Below, piece after piece: positions 1 to 11,124 of a stretch of 64,000 nt of DNA (its first letter is position 1; each line of letters starts with the position of its first letter). The notes beneath the pieces are model-generated. The model ran no database searches. It saw nothing but the letters and a program-made list of their open reading frames with translations, and was not told the DNA's origin. The stretch spans positions 186,001 to 250,000 of the forward strand of contig MU385744.1 of the NCBI GenBank assembly GCA_022497155.1, read 5' to 3'. A program made the position numbers and the translations under genes. This DNA is from Whalleya microplaca. Taxonomy: Eukaryota; Ascomycota; Sordariomycetes; Xylariales; Xylariaceae.

Positions 1-1221
1 GATTTTGCTTTCAGTCTTGGCACCTTTTACTGGAACTTCCAATCGCCGCTATTGCATACGGAAATGCTGCGACGTAGGCTTGTTGAGGAACCTGAATTCC
101 GGTGTCGTATTCTCAATCGCCTGTTCTTCGAATCCAGCCATTACAATTTCATAGTCGCTCCAGATGAACCGATTCTAGGATTCCTACGATGTGATATGAT
201 CATTGATCTATTATGGATACCCGAGTCTTACAAATTGCCCGAATACATAGTTCTCCTTATTGAGGGACTCATCCAAAGGTACGAGAGCGCCACGCATATC
301 ATATCGGGACGGGAGATATATGGGATTGTTCGCGGGGCTATGCGCTTTCACTGGGACAGAAGCAGATCCGCGCATGAAGTCACTAGATCCAAGCATTTAT
401 ACCAGGTTTTAAGACGAATTGCCACCTTACCTGCCTTTCGATGCGCGCTTGACTATTTGGGCGGCGGCGAATACTATGATGGGGTCCCACTTACCCGTGG
501 ACGAACTAACCACAGTATGTATGAGGTCCATCCCAATCCATCAGTCAACGGATGTACCCCCCTGATGGTTGCTCTTCACTGCGGTATGAGTCCGGTCGTT
601 CAAATACTCGTTGATGCAGGGGCATCCATATTACTGCGCTCGCTCAATGGCAAATCACCTCTTCAATTGGCATATGAAAACGTCCAAGCTGTGCATCCCA
701 GGCCATGGGCTGCTGCCTTCGATAGGAAAGATGGGGTAATCATTTCTGGCTTGATGCCTTATTCCGGTGATAGGTTAAAAGGCCCCGCCGAGAAACTATG
801 GGTATCAGAGAGCATGGATAAGGCCATGCTAGAGATACTCTTGACAGCTCTACGAGATAGGGGGGAAGATGTGAACGAAGCTGAACTTGTAATGGAGCCG
901 TTGACCGATACAGCATGGAGTACGGCCCCTACCCTTTAAAGACTTAAACTTGATACTGACCGGGTGTTCGCAGTGCGGATGAAGACCCGAACTAAGAGCA
1001 TCCTTGCCTGGCTCATGAGGCCTTCATACCATTTTGATATCGACGAGTTCCGACAGAAAAGCGCCTACGTAGCTATGATCACAACCTTGTGGGTTCTGTC
1101 GATCCTCAAGCTTCTCAAGCTGAAGTTCGGTCCTTACGTCCCGGTGGTGGTCGACCTGCTGTCCCGCCCCGTCATCATACTGTCCTTGGTGGTCTGCATC
1201 GCTTCTATGCTCATTCGCTAG
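1..1221 (+). CDS. Ankyrin-repeat protein with C-terminal membrane segments (5' partial)
   Basis: The reading frame is open from base 1, so the gene begins left of the window. Around bases 550-690 it encodes an ankyrin-type stretch (GCTPLMVALHCGMSPVVQIL, then LVDAGA and a second partial repeat). The frame meets TAA at 939. A 54-nt intron, 920-973 (GTACGG donor, TACTGAC branch, TTCGCAG acceptor), would bypass that stop and join in frame to 974-1221, which encodes a basic stretch and two hydrophobic segments (AYVAMITTLWVLSIL and PVIILSLVVCIASMLI). That gives an ankyrin protein with a short membrane-anchored tail. Ankyrin repeats mediate protein contacts; no catalytic domain is visible. If the intron is wrong, the protein ends at 939 and the hydrophobic piece stands alone. 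The intron is my inference from splice signals. Confidence 0.6.
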
Positions 1222-3118
1222 GCTCGACATTCGCTATGATGGTTGTGTTGCTTTTACGGAGTATTGGATGGATGGCGTTCGAGGCTCGTATATTGCCTCA
1301 GATTGGGTCCGTTGGATATGGTACACGCGTTACGAATGTGAACGGTTGATGAGATTGACGATATACAGTGGATTCATTGTCAGGTATTTGATATCGAGTG
1401 TAGTTTGCTCTGAATTATTACTACGTATGATATATATGTGATTACATGGTCTTACACCTAAACTCTACCTCTTATCGTTGTTATATATGCGTTGCTAGAC
1501 ACGCTCGACTTAGTTGACTCGATCCTCAGTCAAATGTCAAGAGAAGGGGTTGAGTGAGAACAAAACCTGATACGAGCTATACTTTTATATAGTTATTGGG
1601 CACTTTCATTAAGATATTATCAGCAAAAGAGCTAGATGTAAGTCTTGTTTTATAAAGCTTAGTCGAACGATAGCCCTGCAATCAATCTAGATATAAGTGA
1701 TGAGGTGTTGCTTATTACATTATCTCAACATTTTAAAAACATTATTTAGGACTCACAGTGAACTCATTAAGATGACACTTTAGAGGGCGCTAACTTCATT
1801 GAACACTGCTTCACTATCATTCCACACTAACACGGTTGCAATATCAATACATAGAGTTCCTAAAACCAAACTCATCTTCGCTGGCTCAATCTGGATATAT
1901 TGGGGCTTATACCTGTTCACACCTTATGGACCTAATCTGTTGTGGTCGACGATGCTACATCGGCATCTCATAGTATACTCAACGTAACGAGATGACACCA
2001 CGTTGATGAGTCTGACTATCCGTGAGCCAGTCTTACACCCGAGAACTTTTGAGGAGCTGATTCTCATTTACTTGCTATAGTTTCTATTTTTGCGAATCCG
2101 GATGTAATGTCTCTGCTTGTAGTTAGTCAAGTGGTCGGTATCTACTCATCTTGTTCCTTCTGACAAATGACAATTAGACCTATCACAGATGCACGATTGG
2201 AGGCTTTCTGCCTTGATACGTGTAAGTAAGTTTAGAGATATTTCATAGATCACAGTTTCACTTTCTTTTTCCCGAGCGTTACATACATCGATTACCCTAA
2301 CGTTAGAACCTCACATCGACGTAGATAGTAGGGTGAAGAACGAAATTTACCGCCTTGTCTTGATGCTCACTGAACCGGTCACAGCCCATCCATAAGCGAA
2401 CGTTCAATTACTTTGAGCCCTCATTCAGTACCAACTCAAGTGATCGAGTGATCTTCATATATCATAACACGACATAGTATAACACATATCTAGCCCCCCT
2501 ACAATTACACGATTCCACTCTCCGATTCATCTCATGACTCTAGCTCACTCACTCACATTCAGAAAACCACACGGATATTATTCACCCTTACATAATACGC
2601 GATGCGATTTTCGCGAGACCTAACAACGCATTTACCACAGAACGCCTAAGCTACATCAACTCTTATCCTCAACAGGCGGAAGGGGTAAGTGAGCGAACAG
2701 CGAAGAGAGTATGCTGACATATTATTGTAGACAATAGCAATGCATCTATTTACACACATACACAAGCCTCATCATCCGAATCACAGAGGGTCGATTTTGG
2801 AAGCAGCTAGGTATCACAAATTATCAACTAAAAAGTAGAAGTTGGTTTCTCATGATTTGAGTCTGCTGGGATTTTATTCATACGTATCCCTAGTATGTAT
2901 GTATGTTGGGAGCTCTCATATCTACGTGGTGGTATCTAGATACTCGAGGCCTAGTCCTCCTCCTCCCAGCCACCGACCGGGATATATACACCCGCGCAAC
3001 CTCCGATACGCATGTATCCACGCGCACATCCCATACCTCGAGATACATCGCACTGCACCTGCACTCACTGCTAGATCCATGCCTTCTCAAATAAGTACAC
3101 TCTCATCTAGCTTTATGT
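1222..3118. other. AT-rich spacer, no gene seen
   Basis: About 1.9 kb between the ankyrin gene and the 3' end of the methyltransferase gene. It is AT-rich with frequent stops in all frames and no recognisable protein, RNA or repeat. Short open frames here have no domain and no plausible introns. Confidence 0.6.
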
Positions 3119-4851
3119 CTACACGGTGACCATGACGCTGGCGTTGGCGTACCAGCTCAGCAGCGGGTTCTCGCCGCTGCGGGTCTGTGTGTCCTCGACG
3201 AAGGCCCACGAGCGCATGAAGCTCTCGTGCGACATGACGCGCGTCAGCTTGCCGGTGATGGCGCCGTACACGGCCTCCATGATGCGGAAGTCGGTCGGGA
3301 AGAGGATGTCGAAGTAGCCCTGGTGGACCTGTGCGAGATACTGTGTTAGTCATGCAACATTTGGCAGTACCGGTATAAGCACGAAAGTCGCGGACCCCCG
3401 ATAATCTTAGCAAGCTAGAGGGATGGAAGGATGAATAGGGGACCTACCAAAGGAGTCGACACGGGCACCATCCGCCGCTGGAACCGCGTCTGCACGACGG
3501 GGCTGTTCAGCCCCCTGATAGCGTCCGGCAGGCGGTGGAAGTCGCTCGTCAGCAGGCGGTGGGCGGGGAAGTGGCGCTCGAGGATGTCGAAGAACTGCAT
3601 GAGGCGGGTGGGGATGTACTCGGGGTCGCTGAGGTTGGGGGCGAAGGGCAGGCGGGCCTTGAGCCAGCGGAGGGCGCGGCTGGCGGCGTAGGGGGCCGGG
3701 TACCGCCCGCCCGTGGCGGCGTGGCGCACGCGCAGGTAGCGCGCGGCGACGGGGTCGAGCGCGGGCTCGTAGAACTCGTAGAAGTCCCCCAGCTCGTCGA
3801 CGAGCACGGTGCCCTGCAGCGGCTCCTCGGTGCGCAGGTCGTAGCGCAGGCTGTCGTGCGCGAAGTTGTCGAACACCTCCATCGCCAGGAAGAAGCACGG
3901 CGACGGCACGCGCGCCTCCCAGTCGAAGATCGACCGGTTGATGATCTCGACCTTGTCCGCGTGGCCCCGGCTCGCCGCGCTCGACGCCAGCTGCGCGTTC
4001 TGCAGCGCCGCCAGCGACGGCGAGATCTCGATGATCTTGTATTTGGTCCGGTCGTACACCGACGGTTCGACCTCGCGGATGTAGTCGAGGATGTTCAGCA
4101 TCAGCGTGCCACGCCCCGCGCCCATCTCGTATATGATCAGGTCGTGGTACGGGTACGTGCTCATGATGTAGTTGGACATGAGGTACCGCGCAATCGCCTC
4201 GCCGTAGTAGGGCCGGAACAGCTCCGTCGGCGTGTGCCATAGCTGCCGCGTGTCGTCGTGCGCCTTGGCGTCTAGCGCGTCCTCGAACTCGGTGTACCGC
4301 CGGCCCAGCTGCGCGTGGAAGGCCGGCTCGTCGGGCAGCGAGTTGAAGTTGAAGGGCTCCCCGGGGCTAAAGATGACGACCTGTTTCGAGAAGTAGCCGT
4401 AGTGCGGGTTATATAAACTGTCTGGCACATCCAGTCAGCCAATTGGGCTCTCAAACCAAACAGAGCTAGCTGGGAGAGAGAAAGAGAGGGCGGCGGTACC
4501 CTCGATGAAGTCTCGCATCAGCATCTTCACCTGCCGGGGCCGTTCCCTCCGCCCGCGCAGGTCATTGGCGGTCACCATGGGGTACGTCTTGTACTCTTCC
4601 GTCTTGTCAGCGGAGAAGAGCTCGGTCCGTTGCTGCCAGTTGCTGTCGTTAGCCTGGGCAGGCGACTTGGCTCCTCTAACCGTCGGTCGAGTGGCCATGG
4701 ACCGCCTCTGCTGCCGGTGCTGGTGCTGGTGCTGCTGCATGCGTCGGCCATGTTGGAGGCACGACGATAACGCAGCTAGATTCCGCCTAGATTGGCAGGC
4801 CGGGTGCCTGAATAGTTGCCGGAAGAGCTGGGCCACGATCGGGGAGTCCAT
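3119..4851 (-). CDS. NDUFAF7-type mitochondrial protein arginine methyltransferase (MidA/DUF185 family)
   Basis: Three exons on the minus strand: 4851-4500, 4421-3448, 3328-3119, with introns 4499-4422 and 3447-3329. All junctions keep frame and give 511 residues. The N-terminus is Arg/Gln-rich and lacks acidic residues at first, as expected for mitochondrial import. The family signature DSLYNPHYGYF follows directly after the first splice. A SAM-binding glycine motif, YEMGAGRGTL, lies near residues 215-224. Exon 3 supplies VHQGYFDILFPTDF, a conserved C-terminal segment. In characterised members (human NDUFAF7) the enzyme methylates an arginine of the complex I subunit NDUFS2 in the matrix and is needed for complex I assembly; that role is inferred here from family membership. 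The cysteine synthase gene is transcribed divergently 342 bp away. Confidence 0.88.
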
Positions 4852-5193
4852 TCTTCGGACTGGATCATGACAAAAGAGTAGATTTTGGTTGGAAGCTTCT
4901 GATCAGTCGGTTCAAGGCGGGATGACAGGGGTCGGTTCTCAAGGTGGTCCAAGCGCAATTCGCAATTGGACAAAAGCTCTTCTTACATATTCAACAACTC
5001 AAAATAGCAGGTGATCGCTTGACTTATAAATGTCTACAAATTACTCATATCATATAAGCTTTCGTATGAGGCACCTATGGGTTTCAATTGTATAAAGGAG
5101 GAAATGGAAACTGCTGGTTGGGAAACATGAGTGGTTCTTTGTTATTCAACTGAAGTAACTGAAATAACCGCTACGGAATATTACCTATAAGTC
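4852..5193. promoter_or_regulatory. Shared intergenic region of a divergent gene pair
   Basis: This 342-bp gap separates the start codons of two divergently transcribed genes, so it must hold both promoters. It is AT-rich near the cysteine synthase start. No specific factor site can be assigned by eye. Confidence 0.5.
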
Positions 5194-6570
5194 ATGTCTT
5201 TGAGCAACCACCCCAAGGCCTACGGGACGGCAGCAATCGCCGTCGCCTTTGTTGCCGGCGTCCTTGTGACACTCACCTTCAAGGACTTATACCCGGATCT
5301 GGAAAGACGGTTTCAGCAGCGGCAGCGGCGCCGACCGCGGGGCACAGGAGCCGCCTCCGCAGCAGCAAATGAAAGACGGCGCTCCAGCTTCTTCTGGTCG
5401 CCCGTGTCGCTCGAGGATCACGACTCCAGCCTCTCAGCAGAAGCCGAAGAGGCGCTGATCCTCCTCGGCCCGCGCGACGCCGGGATCGCGGAGGGCATCG
5501 AGGGCTGCATCGGGCGCACGCCGCTCATAAAGATCCACAGCCTGTCGGCGGCGACGGGGCGCACGATCCTCGCCAAGGCGGAGTTCCTCAACGGCGCGGG
5601 CAACAGCCCCAAGGACCGCGTCGCGCTGCACATGATCGAGGCCGCCGAGGCGGCCGGGCTCCTGCGCCCCCACCGCGGCGACACCATCTACGAGGGCACC
5701 GTCGGCAGCACGGGCATCTCGCTCGCGGCGCTCGCCCGCGCCAAGGGCTACCGCGCCCACATCTGCATGCCCGACGACCAGAGCGCCGAGAAGTCGGACC
5801 TCCTGCACCACCTCGGCGCCACCGTCGAGCGCGTGCCCGTCGCCCCCATCACCTCCCCCGACCACTTCGTCAACCTGGCGCGGCGGCGGGCGCGCGAGCA
5901 CACGGAGTCCACCGCCGACGAGAGCAGGGGGTTCTTCGCGGACCAGTTCGAGTCGCGCGCCAACTTCGCCGCGCACCTGAAGTCCACGGGGCCCGAGATC
6001 CTGTACCAGACGGGCGGGCAGCTATCCGCGTTCGTGGCGGGCGCGGGCACGGGCGGCACCATCGCCGGCGTGGCCAAGTACCTGAAGGAGTCGGCGAAGC
6101 TGTCGGCACTACAAGTGGTGCTGGCGGACCCGCAGGGCAGCGGCCTGTACAACAAGGTGCGGTACGGGGTCATGTACTCGGCGACGGAGCGCGAGGGCAC
6201 GCGGCGGCGGACGCAGGTCGACTCCATCGTCGAGGGCGTGGGCATCAACCGCGTGACGGAGAACTTCGAGGCCGCGCGCGACCTCATCGACGACGCCGTC
6301 AAGGTGTCCGACGCGCAGGCCTGCCAGATGGCGCGCTGGCTGGTCGAGCACGACGGCATCTTCGTCGGGAGCAGCAGCGCGGTCAACTGCGTGGCGGCGG
6401 TGGTGACCGCGCTGAGTCTGCCGGAGGGGAGCCAGGTGGTTACGATCCTGTGCGACTCGGGGACGCGGCACTTGAGCAAGTTCTGGAAGCAGATCGCCCA
6501 GATGGGTCTAGAGGATGAGCCTAAGCCCGATGATTTACTAACGCTGTTGGCTATCGAAAAGCCAAAATGA
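5194..6570 (+). CDS. Cysteine synthase-like PLP enzyme with N-terminal membrane anchor
   Basis: Single exon, 458 residues. A hydrophobic segment (residues 12-29) precedes a basic/Ser-rich linker and the PLP fold type II domain from about residue 100. The PLP lysine is K140 in NGAGNSPKDR. The substrate loop is GTVGSTGIS (168-176) and the phosphate-binding glycine loop is GAGTGGT (283-289). The family makes L-cysteine from O-acetylserine or a related donor and sulfide. This membrane-anchored type matches the fungal proteins called cysteine synthase 2 (S. pombe Cys12 type), usually placed on mitochondria; location and exact donor substrate are inferred. The coding sequence is GC-rich, creating long antisense open frames that are not genes. 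Confidence 0.87.
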   Translation: MSLSNHPKAYGTAAIAVAFVAGVLVTLTFKDLYPDLERRFQQRQRRRPRGTGAASAAANERRRSSFFWSPVSLEDHDSSLSAEAEEALILLGPRDAGIAEGIEGCIGRTPLIKIHSLSAATGRTILAKAEFLNGAGNSPKDRVALHMIEAAEAAGLLRPHRGDTIYEGTVGSTGISLAALARAKGYRAHICMPDDQSAEKSDLLHHLGATVERVPVAPITSPDHFVNLARRRAREHTESTADESRGFFADQFESRANFAAHLKSTGPEILYQTGGQLSAFVAGAGTGGTIAGVAKYLKESAKLSALQVVLADPQGSGLYNKVRYGVMYSATEREGTRRRTQVDSIVEGVGINRVTENFEAARDLIDDAVKVSDAQACQMARWLVEHDGIFVGSSSAVNCVAAVVTALSLPEGSQVVTILCDSGTRHLSKFWKQIAQMGLEDEPKPDDLLTLLAIEKPK

Positions 6571-7001
6571 AAAGAAGAATCACGAACAAACTGCGTCAAG
6601 CATCAACTACATCGGGACTGTGTGCAAATTCGATGATTATTATTTTCTGCAAAGGCGGAAAAATCCCTAACGGATGCTACCGTCTATGATACAATGCTCT
6701 CTCTCTCAGTAGCACGCATGTCCGTAGGGGTTGTTTTCGAAATGGGGCACCTGGGGGCCACCATCTGAGATGCCAATCTCGTCTTTCTTTCTTTCCTTCC
6801 TCCCTCCCTGAAACCAACGACAACCGGAACTCCACGCAGCCTATTGTGTGAAGTAAGACCAGTCGGCAAACAAATTTCTCGAGACGCCTGTCATCTATGC
6901 CGTAGCATTCAGAACCGGATGAACCTCATGACACGTGCCGAAAATTTGTGACTTATTTAAAAAGCCAAGACATATTAAAGTAGAAGAATCGGGCGAACCG
7001 A
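6571..7001. other. Convergent intergenic spacer with pyrimidine tract
   Basis: The spacer lies between the 3' ends of the cysteine synthase and TFIIS genes. It contains a C/T-rich tract at about 6780-6808 made of CTTT and CCTC units. It probably holds both 3' UTRs. No gene is seen. Confidence 0.5.
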
Positions 7002-8173
7002 TCAAGAAAACTGTAGTATGTGTGATTAGTAGTGGTACATAAGACAACCGTTGCGAAATTGGACTTACCTTCCATCGCTTTCCGCAGACCGTGCACTCGC
7101 AGAAGGTAGTCATGGGCTCATCAGCACTGCGCGTCTGGGCCTGGCTGTAGCTGACTTTCCTCTCCTTACAGTTGGAACATTGCAGCGAGTCACTGATACT
7201 CTTCTCGGCCATCGGAACCTGGGCCTTCTTCATATTCTCCTTCTCGTAATCGGCGTTCGTCTTGCGCTGCTCGGCAGACATGAGCTCCTTCGAGGTCATG
7301 ACGACGAAGCGCTCGGCGGCGATCTCGCCCGACATGACGTTGCGGCCGAGCTCGGCGTTGGTCTTGACCTTCAGGTTCTGGAACAGAGACCTTATCTTGT
7401 CCTTGTACTCCTTGGTCTCGCCGTTGTACGCCTTGTGGGCGGCGTGCTCGACCTCCGTGGCTCGCATGATGACGTTATCCTCAGCTTCCCTAGAGCGGTA
7501 GGCAAGTCCATTGTAGAGCAAGCCGATACAGTTGTTGCGAACCTGCGAGGAGGTACGGTTGATCTGAACCTTATCGGACTTCCATGTGCGCGTCTCCGGG
7601 TTGCCCTCGAAGGCCTTCTTAGTTCCTGGCAGGGGCTTCGGGGCGGGCGAGGCGGGCTTCGCAGCCGGAGAGGCAGAACCGTGGGTCTTGGCAGTGGATG
7701 GCTGGGCTTTGGATTTCTTCTCCAGTTCGATGCCCTTCTTCCACTTCGAGACCACCTCGGCAGCAGCTCTAGCAATATCCTTGTTCGGGTTGGCACGCAG
7801 TTTACCAACGATGAGGCCGGCCTTAGTAGTCTAAGAGTGTACAGCAGTTAGCAGGTGTCGAAGAGATGCGACGAGCATATGAGCTTCACATGGGCTTCAT
7901 ATGGGCTTCATCTTAGGACGATAGGAAGGCTAGGGTAGGAGGGTAGGATTCATATATTTAGATGTCAAATCTAGGCTAGCAAAGACATGATTTCGCGGTC
8001 GCATTATGGGGCAAGACATGTCTAAGGGAGGGTTCACTTACGCGCAGCATCTCCTCCGTAGGCGCAGCCTTCTTCAGGTTATCCAACAGCGTGATGATGT
8101 TGGTAGGCGGCTGGTTGGCCTGGTTGGCCTTGTGCAGGGCCTTGATCTGGGCCTCAAGCTCTCGTTGATCCAT
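7002..8173 (-). CDS. Transcription elongation factor TFIIS (S-II)
   Basis: Three exons: 8173-8042, 7830-7069 and a terminal exon of only 9 nt, 7010-7002 (Phe-Ser-stop). Introns are 8041-7831 (GTAAGT) and 7068-7011 (GTAAGT, CTAATC branch, CTACAG acceptor). The product has 300 residues, close to yeast Dst1 (309). Order: N-terminal LW/TFIIN-type helical domain, a Ser/Pro/Ala/Lys linker, a central domain starting around NPETRTWKSDKVQ, and a C-terminal zinc ribbon from about residue 262 (CSNC ... CTVCGKRWKFS). The ribbon carries the invariant RSADE motif whose acidic pair stimulates RNA cleavage by backtracked RNA polymerase II. The final two residues depend on the 9-nt exon, which exactly restores the family's usual ending. 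Confidence 0.93.
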
Positions 8174-8888
8174 AACAGCGGATTGAGACTGTACAGTACT
8201 GAATCGGCGGAGTGTGGTCAGTAGCAGCAGAGAACGGCAGTCGGCGTTGGTGCTGGTGTCGGCGTTGGCAATGAAATTCTGTCAACGGTGATAGGACGGT
8301 GACTACAGAATGGTGGAGAAATACGACCAGACGGCGGTCGGAAAGAATGTCAGAAGATCAGAAGCGACAGGAGGGACTTGGGTTCCAGATCAGGAAGACC
8401 CCTGTCTGCGGTGCTGGTGAGTAATCCTTTGACGAAGTCGCATGAAATGAATCAGGCGGGTTGATGGGTTGCGATTAGGATATGTAGAAGGTATGGGAGA
8501 GAGAGTTCATGGCCTGGTCGCGACTCACCTCGGGCCGCAACGACAACGGAATCCGCAGAAACTCCTCCACAATTTGCCGGAGTTGTCCCGGAGTAGCCCC
8601 ATAAATATCGTGCCTTGTCTCCTGGTATACATGTATATACGTATCGCTGTCTTCGTCTAGGTAAGCAGGTACGTATTGAACTTACATATACGACTAACAC
8701 CAACAGTAAGAAACTGTAGACAAGCTTTGTGAAGTTGCTTCATGTTTGGTAAGAAGCAACGTTATGTACCTAGTTTGACTCTTTAGCTTACCTCCACGAC
8801 TTATAATCTATCACACTGAGTTTGCTTTTCATTCAGCTTGGTATATTGAATCCATTAGTTATTATATCTAGGTATCTTATTTGTCCCC
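8174..8888. other. Intergenic region upstream of TFIIS
   Basis: About 700 bp holding the TFIIS promoter and the 3' flank of the MFS gene. Small open frames on both strands here have no domain and look like chance. Confidence 0.5.
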
Positions 8889-11124
8889 TTATGCCTTCTC
8901 TGCATCCTCTGTTGGCTTGGGCGGCGGTTTGACAGACCTCCATTCCAGGAAACAGCACGCAAGAAATGCCAGACCGCCCGACGGGATTGCAACAAGCAGG
9001 ACAGTATGCAATGCAGAGTTATACTGCTGAAGTAGTGCTGGTAGCTCATCTGTTGGTACCATCTTTCGGAAGGCGATCGCTCCGGCTGAAATGATTGCTT
9101 TAACATCAACCCCTGGTAGGTGTGTCTCCTCAAGCAAAGACCGAAGTCGATTTTGGAATACGCTGTTTCCAACAGATATGAACACTGCACCGCCAAGCGA
9201 TTGGCTAGCAACCACAGCAGCCGTTCCAACTGGCAGATCCTCTGGTGAGAGAACAGTCTGCACAGCTGTGAAACCCTGTTGAATGGACATTCCAGATCCG
9301 GCAGAGGCGAGGATCTCAAAGCCAATCCACATTGCTGTACTCATACCAGGATAGAACAAAGAGATAATACCGCAACCAACTGTGCCTATCGCGCTTCCTA
9401 TGATGGCAGGGGGCGCAAAATAGCCGACAACCGACACAAAGACGCCTGAAAAGACGGAGAATAGTGCGTTGGCCACAAAGTATGGAATCATGGCGACGCC
9501 TGACTGGATAGCGCTAAATCCCAGAATTGCCTGGAACCAGATTGGGAGGAAGTAGGTGTGAATGAGTAAAGCTCCATACGTAAAAAATGCCATGAAGCAA
9601 GATGCCGATACTGTCCTTTGCCTAGCAACAGCCGGCGGAATCAAGGCACTACCTTGTTTCCACCAGAGCCACCCTACGAACACAATGGCCGTGACGCCGG
9701 CGCCAGCAAAGAGACCGATGATTTTGGCGCTCCCCCAAGGAGCACCCGTGAGGGTGTATTCTAGAGCTAGAAACAGCATCACAGATGCACCAAGTAGAAT
9801 GACATTGCCAATAAGGTCAAGCTCAACCAAGCGCCTCACGATAGTCCGCTTGGGTCCTGTGCGTGGACGGGGGTGGAAGACGAGAACCATCACGATGATT
9901 GTTACGGCGCCAACGGGGAGGTTTATCCAGAAACACCAACGCCAGCTCTATGTGCAAACATCAGCAAGCCGACTTCTCAATCTTGGAAACAACAACATAC
10001 CACTAGTTCCGTAAACACACCACCAATAAGGGGGCCAATGGTCGCACCAACGCCAAACCTGAAGAATCAGTTAATACGATGGCCTGTTAAACGACCTCCT
10101 ATTGACTCACATTAGGCCAACCACTGCGGTATATATCGGCCTGACTGTTAAAGGGACAGCTGTTGCCACGATCACGAAACTACCGGTCAGGATACCCGCG
10201 CTGCCAAAGCCGGCAATGGCACGGCCGATGATTAGACATGCTGAAGAGGGTGCGAATCCACTGACAATGGATCCCACCTCAAAAATGAACATAGAAAGGA
10301 GATATGACCATTTTGTGTTAAAGAGTGTAAAGACCCGCCCGAAAACAGGTTGAAAAGCACAGGCAGTAAGGAGGTATGAGGATCCATACCAGCCGATGTC
10401 TGCTGTGGACTTGAATTCGCTGGTAATAAAAGGGATGGCCTATTTACATATTAGAAACGGGCATAGGGCTCTTGGACTCATGATTACTCACAGTCGTGAT
10501 GATGGTTCGATCTATCGATATCAGGAAGACCACCAAAGAGAGACCGATGATGAGTAATAGTAACGGGATCCCCGTCAAGAATCCGTCTCCCGCCGCATCT
10601 TCATCTTTAGCCGTGGTAGACTCCGGCTGGCTACCTTGTTCGTCTGTTTCTTTGGTATCCAGCTCAAACGGCCGTGTAGCTCTGCTGAGCTGTACGTCCG
10701 GTTTTCCCGGGTGCCGTTGCTCCGATATTGGAGTCATCGTAGGCTTTATGGGGGGAACCGGTCCGCTAGGTTGGGAACCCTCGGACTCAACCGCTGCTAG
10801 ATGCCGCAGATGGGGAGCAGATGCTATCAGAATGTCTGCCAATCCAGTGTAATAGCTAGACTCGGAAACATTGGAGGGACGAGGTTGAGCCTGGCCATCT
10901 GTTCGAGCTGCCTCGTTCGTGAGCGTTTGGCTTGACGCTGTAGACTGGTTCCTCGAGTGAGGCATGTAGACGCCGTCAACGAGTTCTTTGGTGGCCGGAA
11001 AGATTTTCGATCCAACGTCCTCCCAATCTGTGGACAAGGGAGTGACGCTCCCGTCGTGAGACGACGCAGATAGATACACCGACATGGCATCCTCTATCGA
11101 GGAACGATGGTCGTCTTCGTCCAT
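8889..11124 (-). CDS. MFS transporter, DHA2-like (14 TM), with long N-terminal extension
   Basis: Four exons: 11124-10492, 10439-10111, 10058-10001, 9947-8889; introns of 52, 52 and 53 nt. The product has 692 residues. The first roughly 195 residues are hydrophilic and Ser/Thr/acidic-rich, with no recognised domain. The transporter core then starts at LLLLIIGLSLVVFLISIDRT and shows MFS landmarks: the A-motif region GRVFTLFNTKW, RAIAGFGSAGI, and the antiporter motif C (FGVGATIGPLIGG) rebuilt across the third exon. The segment pattern fits drug:H+ antiporter family 2, which includes fungal toxin and drug exporters. Substrate cannot be read from sequence. The frame extends upstream to a GTG; ATG at 11124 (context GGGAAAGATG) is chosen as start. 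Confidence 0.85.

Noticed and set aside
5748..6599. 283-codon open frame antisense to the cysteine synthase gene
   Set aside because: The sense strand encodes an intact PLP enzyme with all motifs; the antisense frame is a GC-rich shadow.
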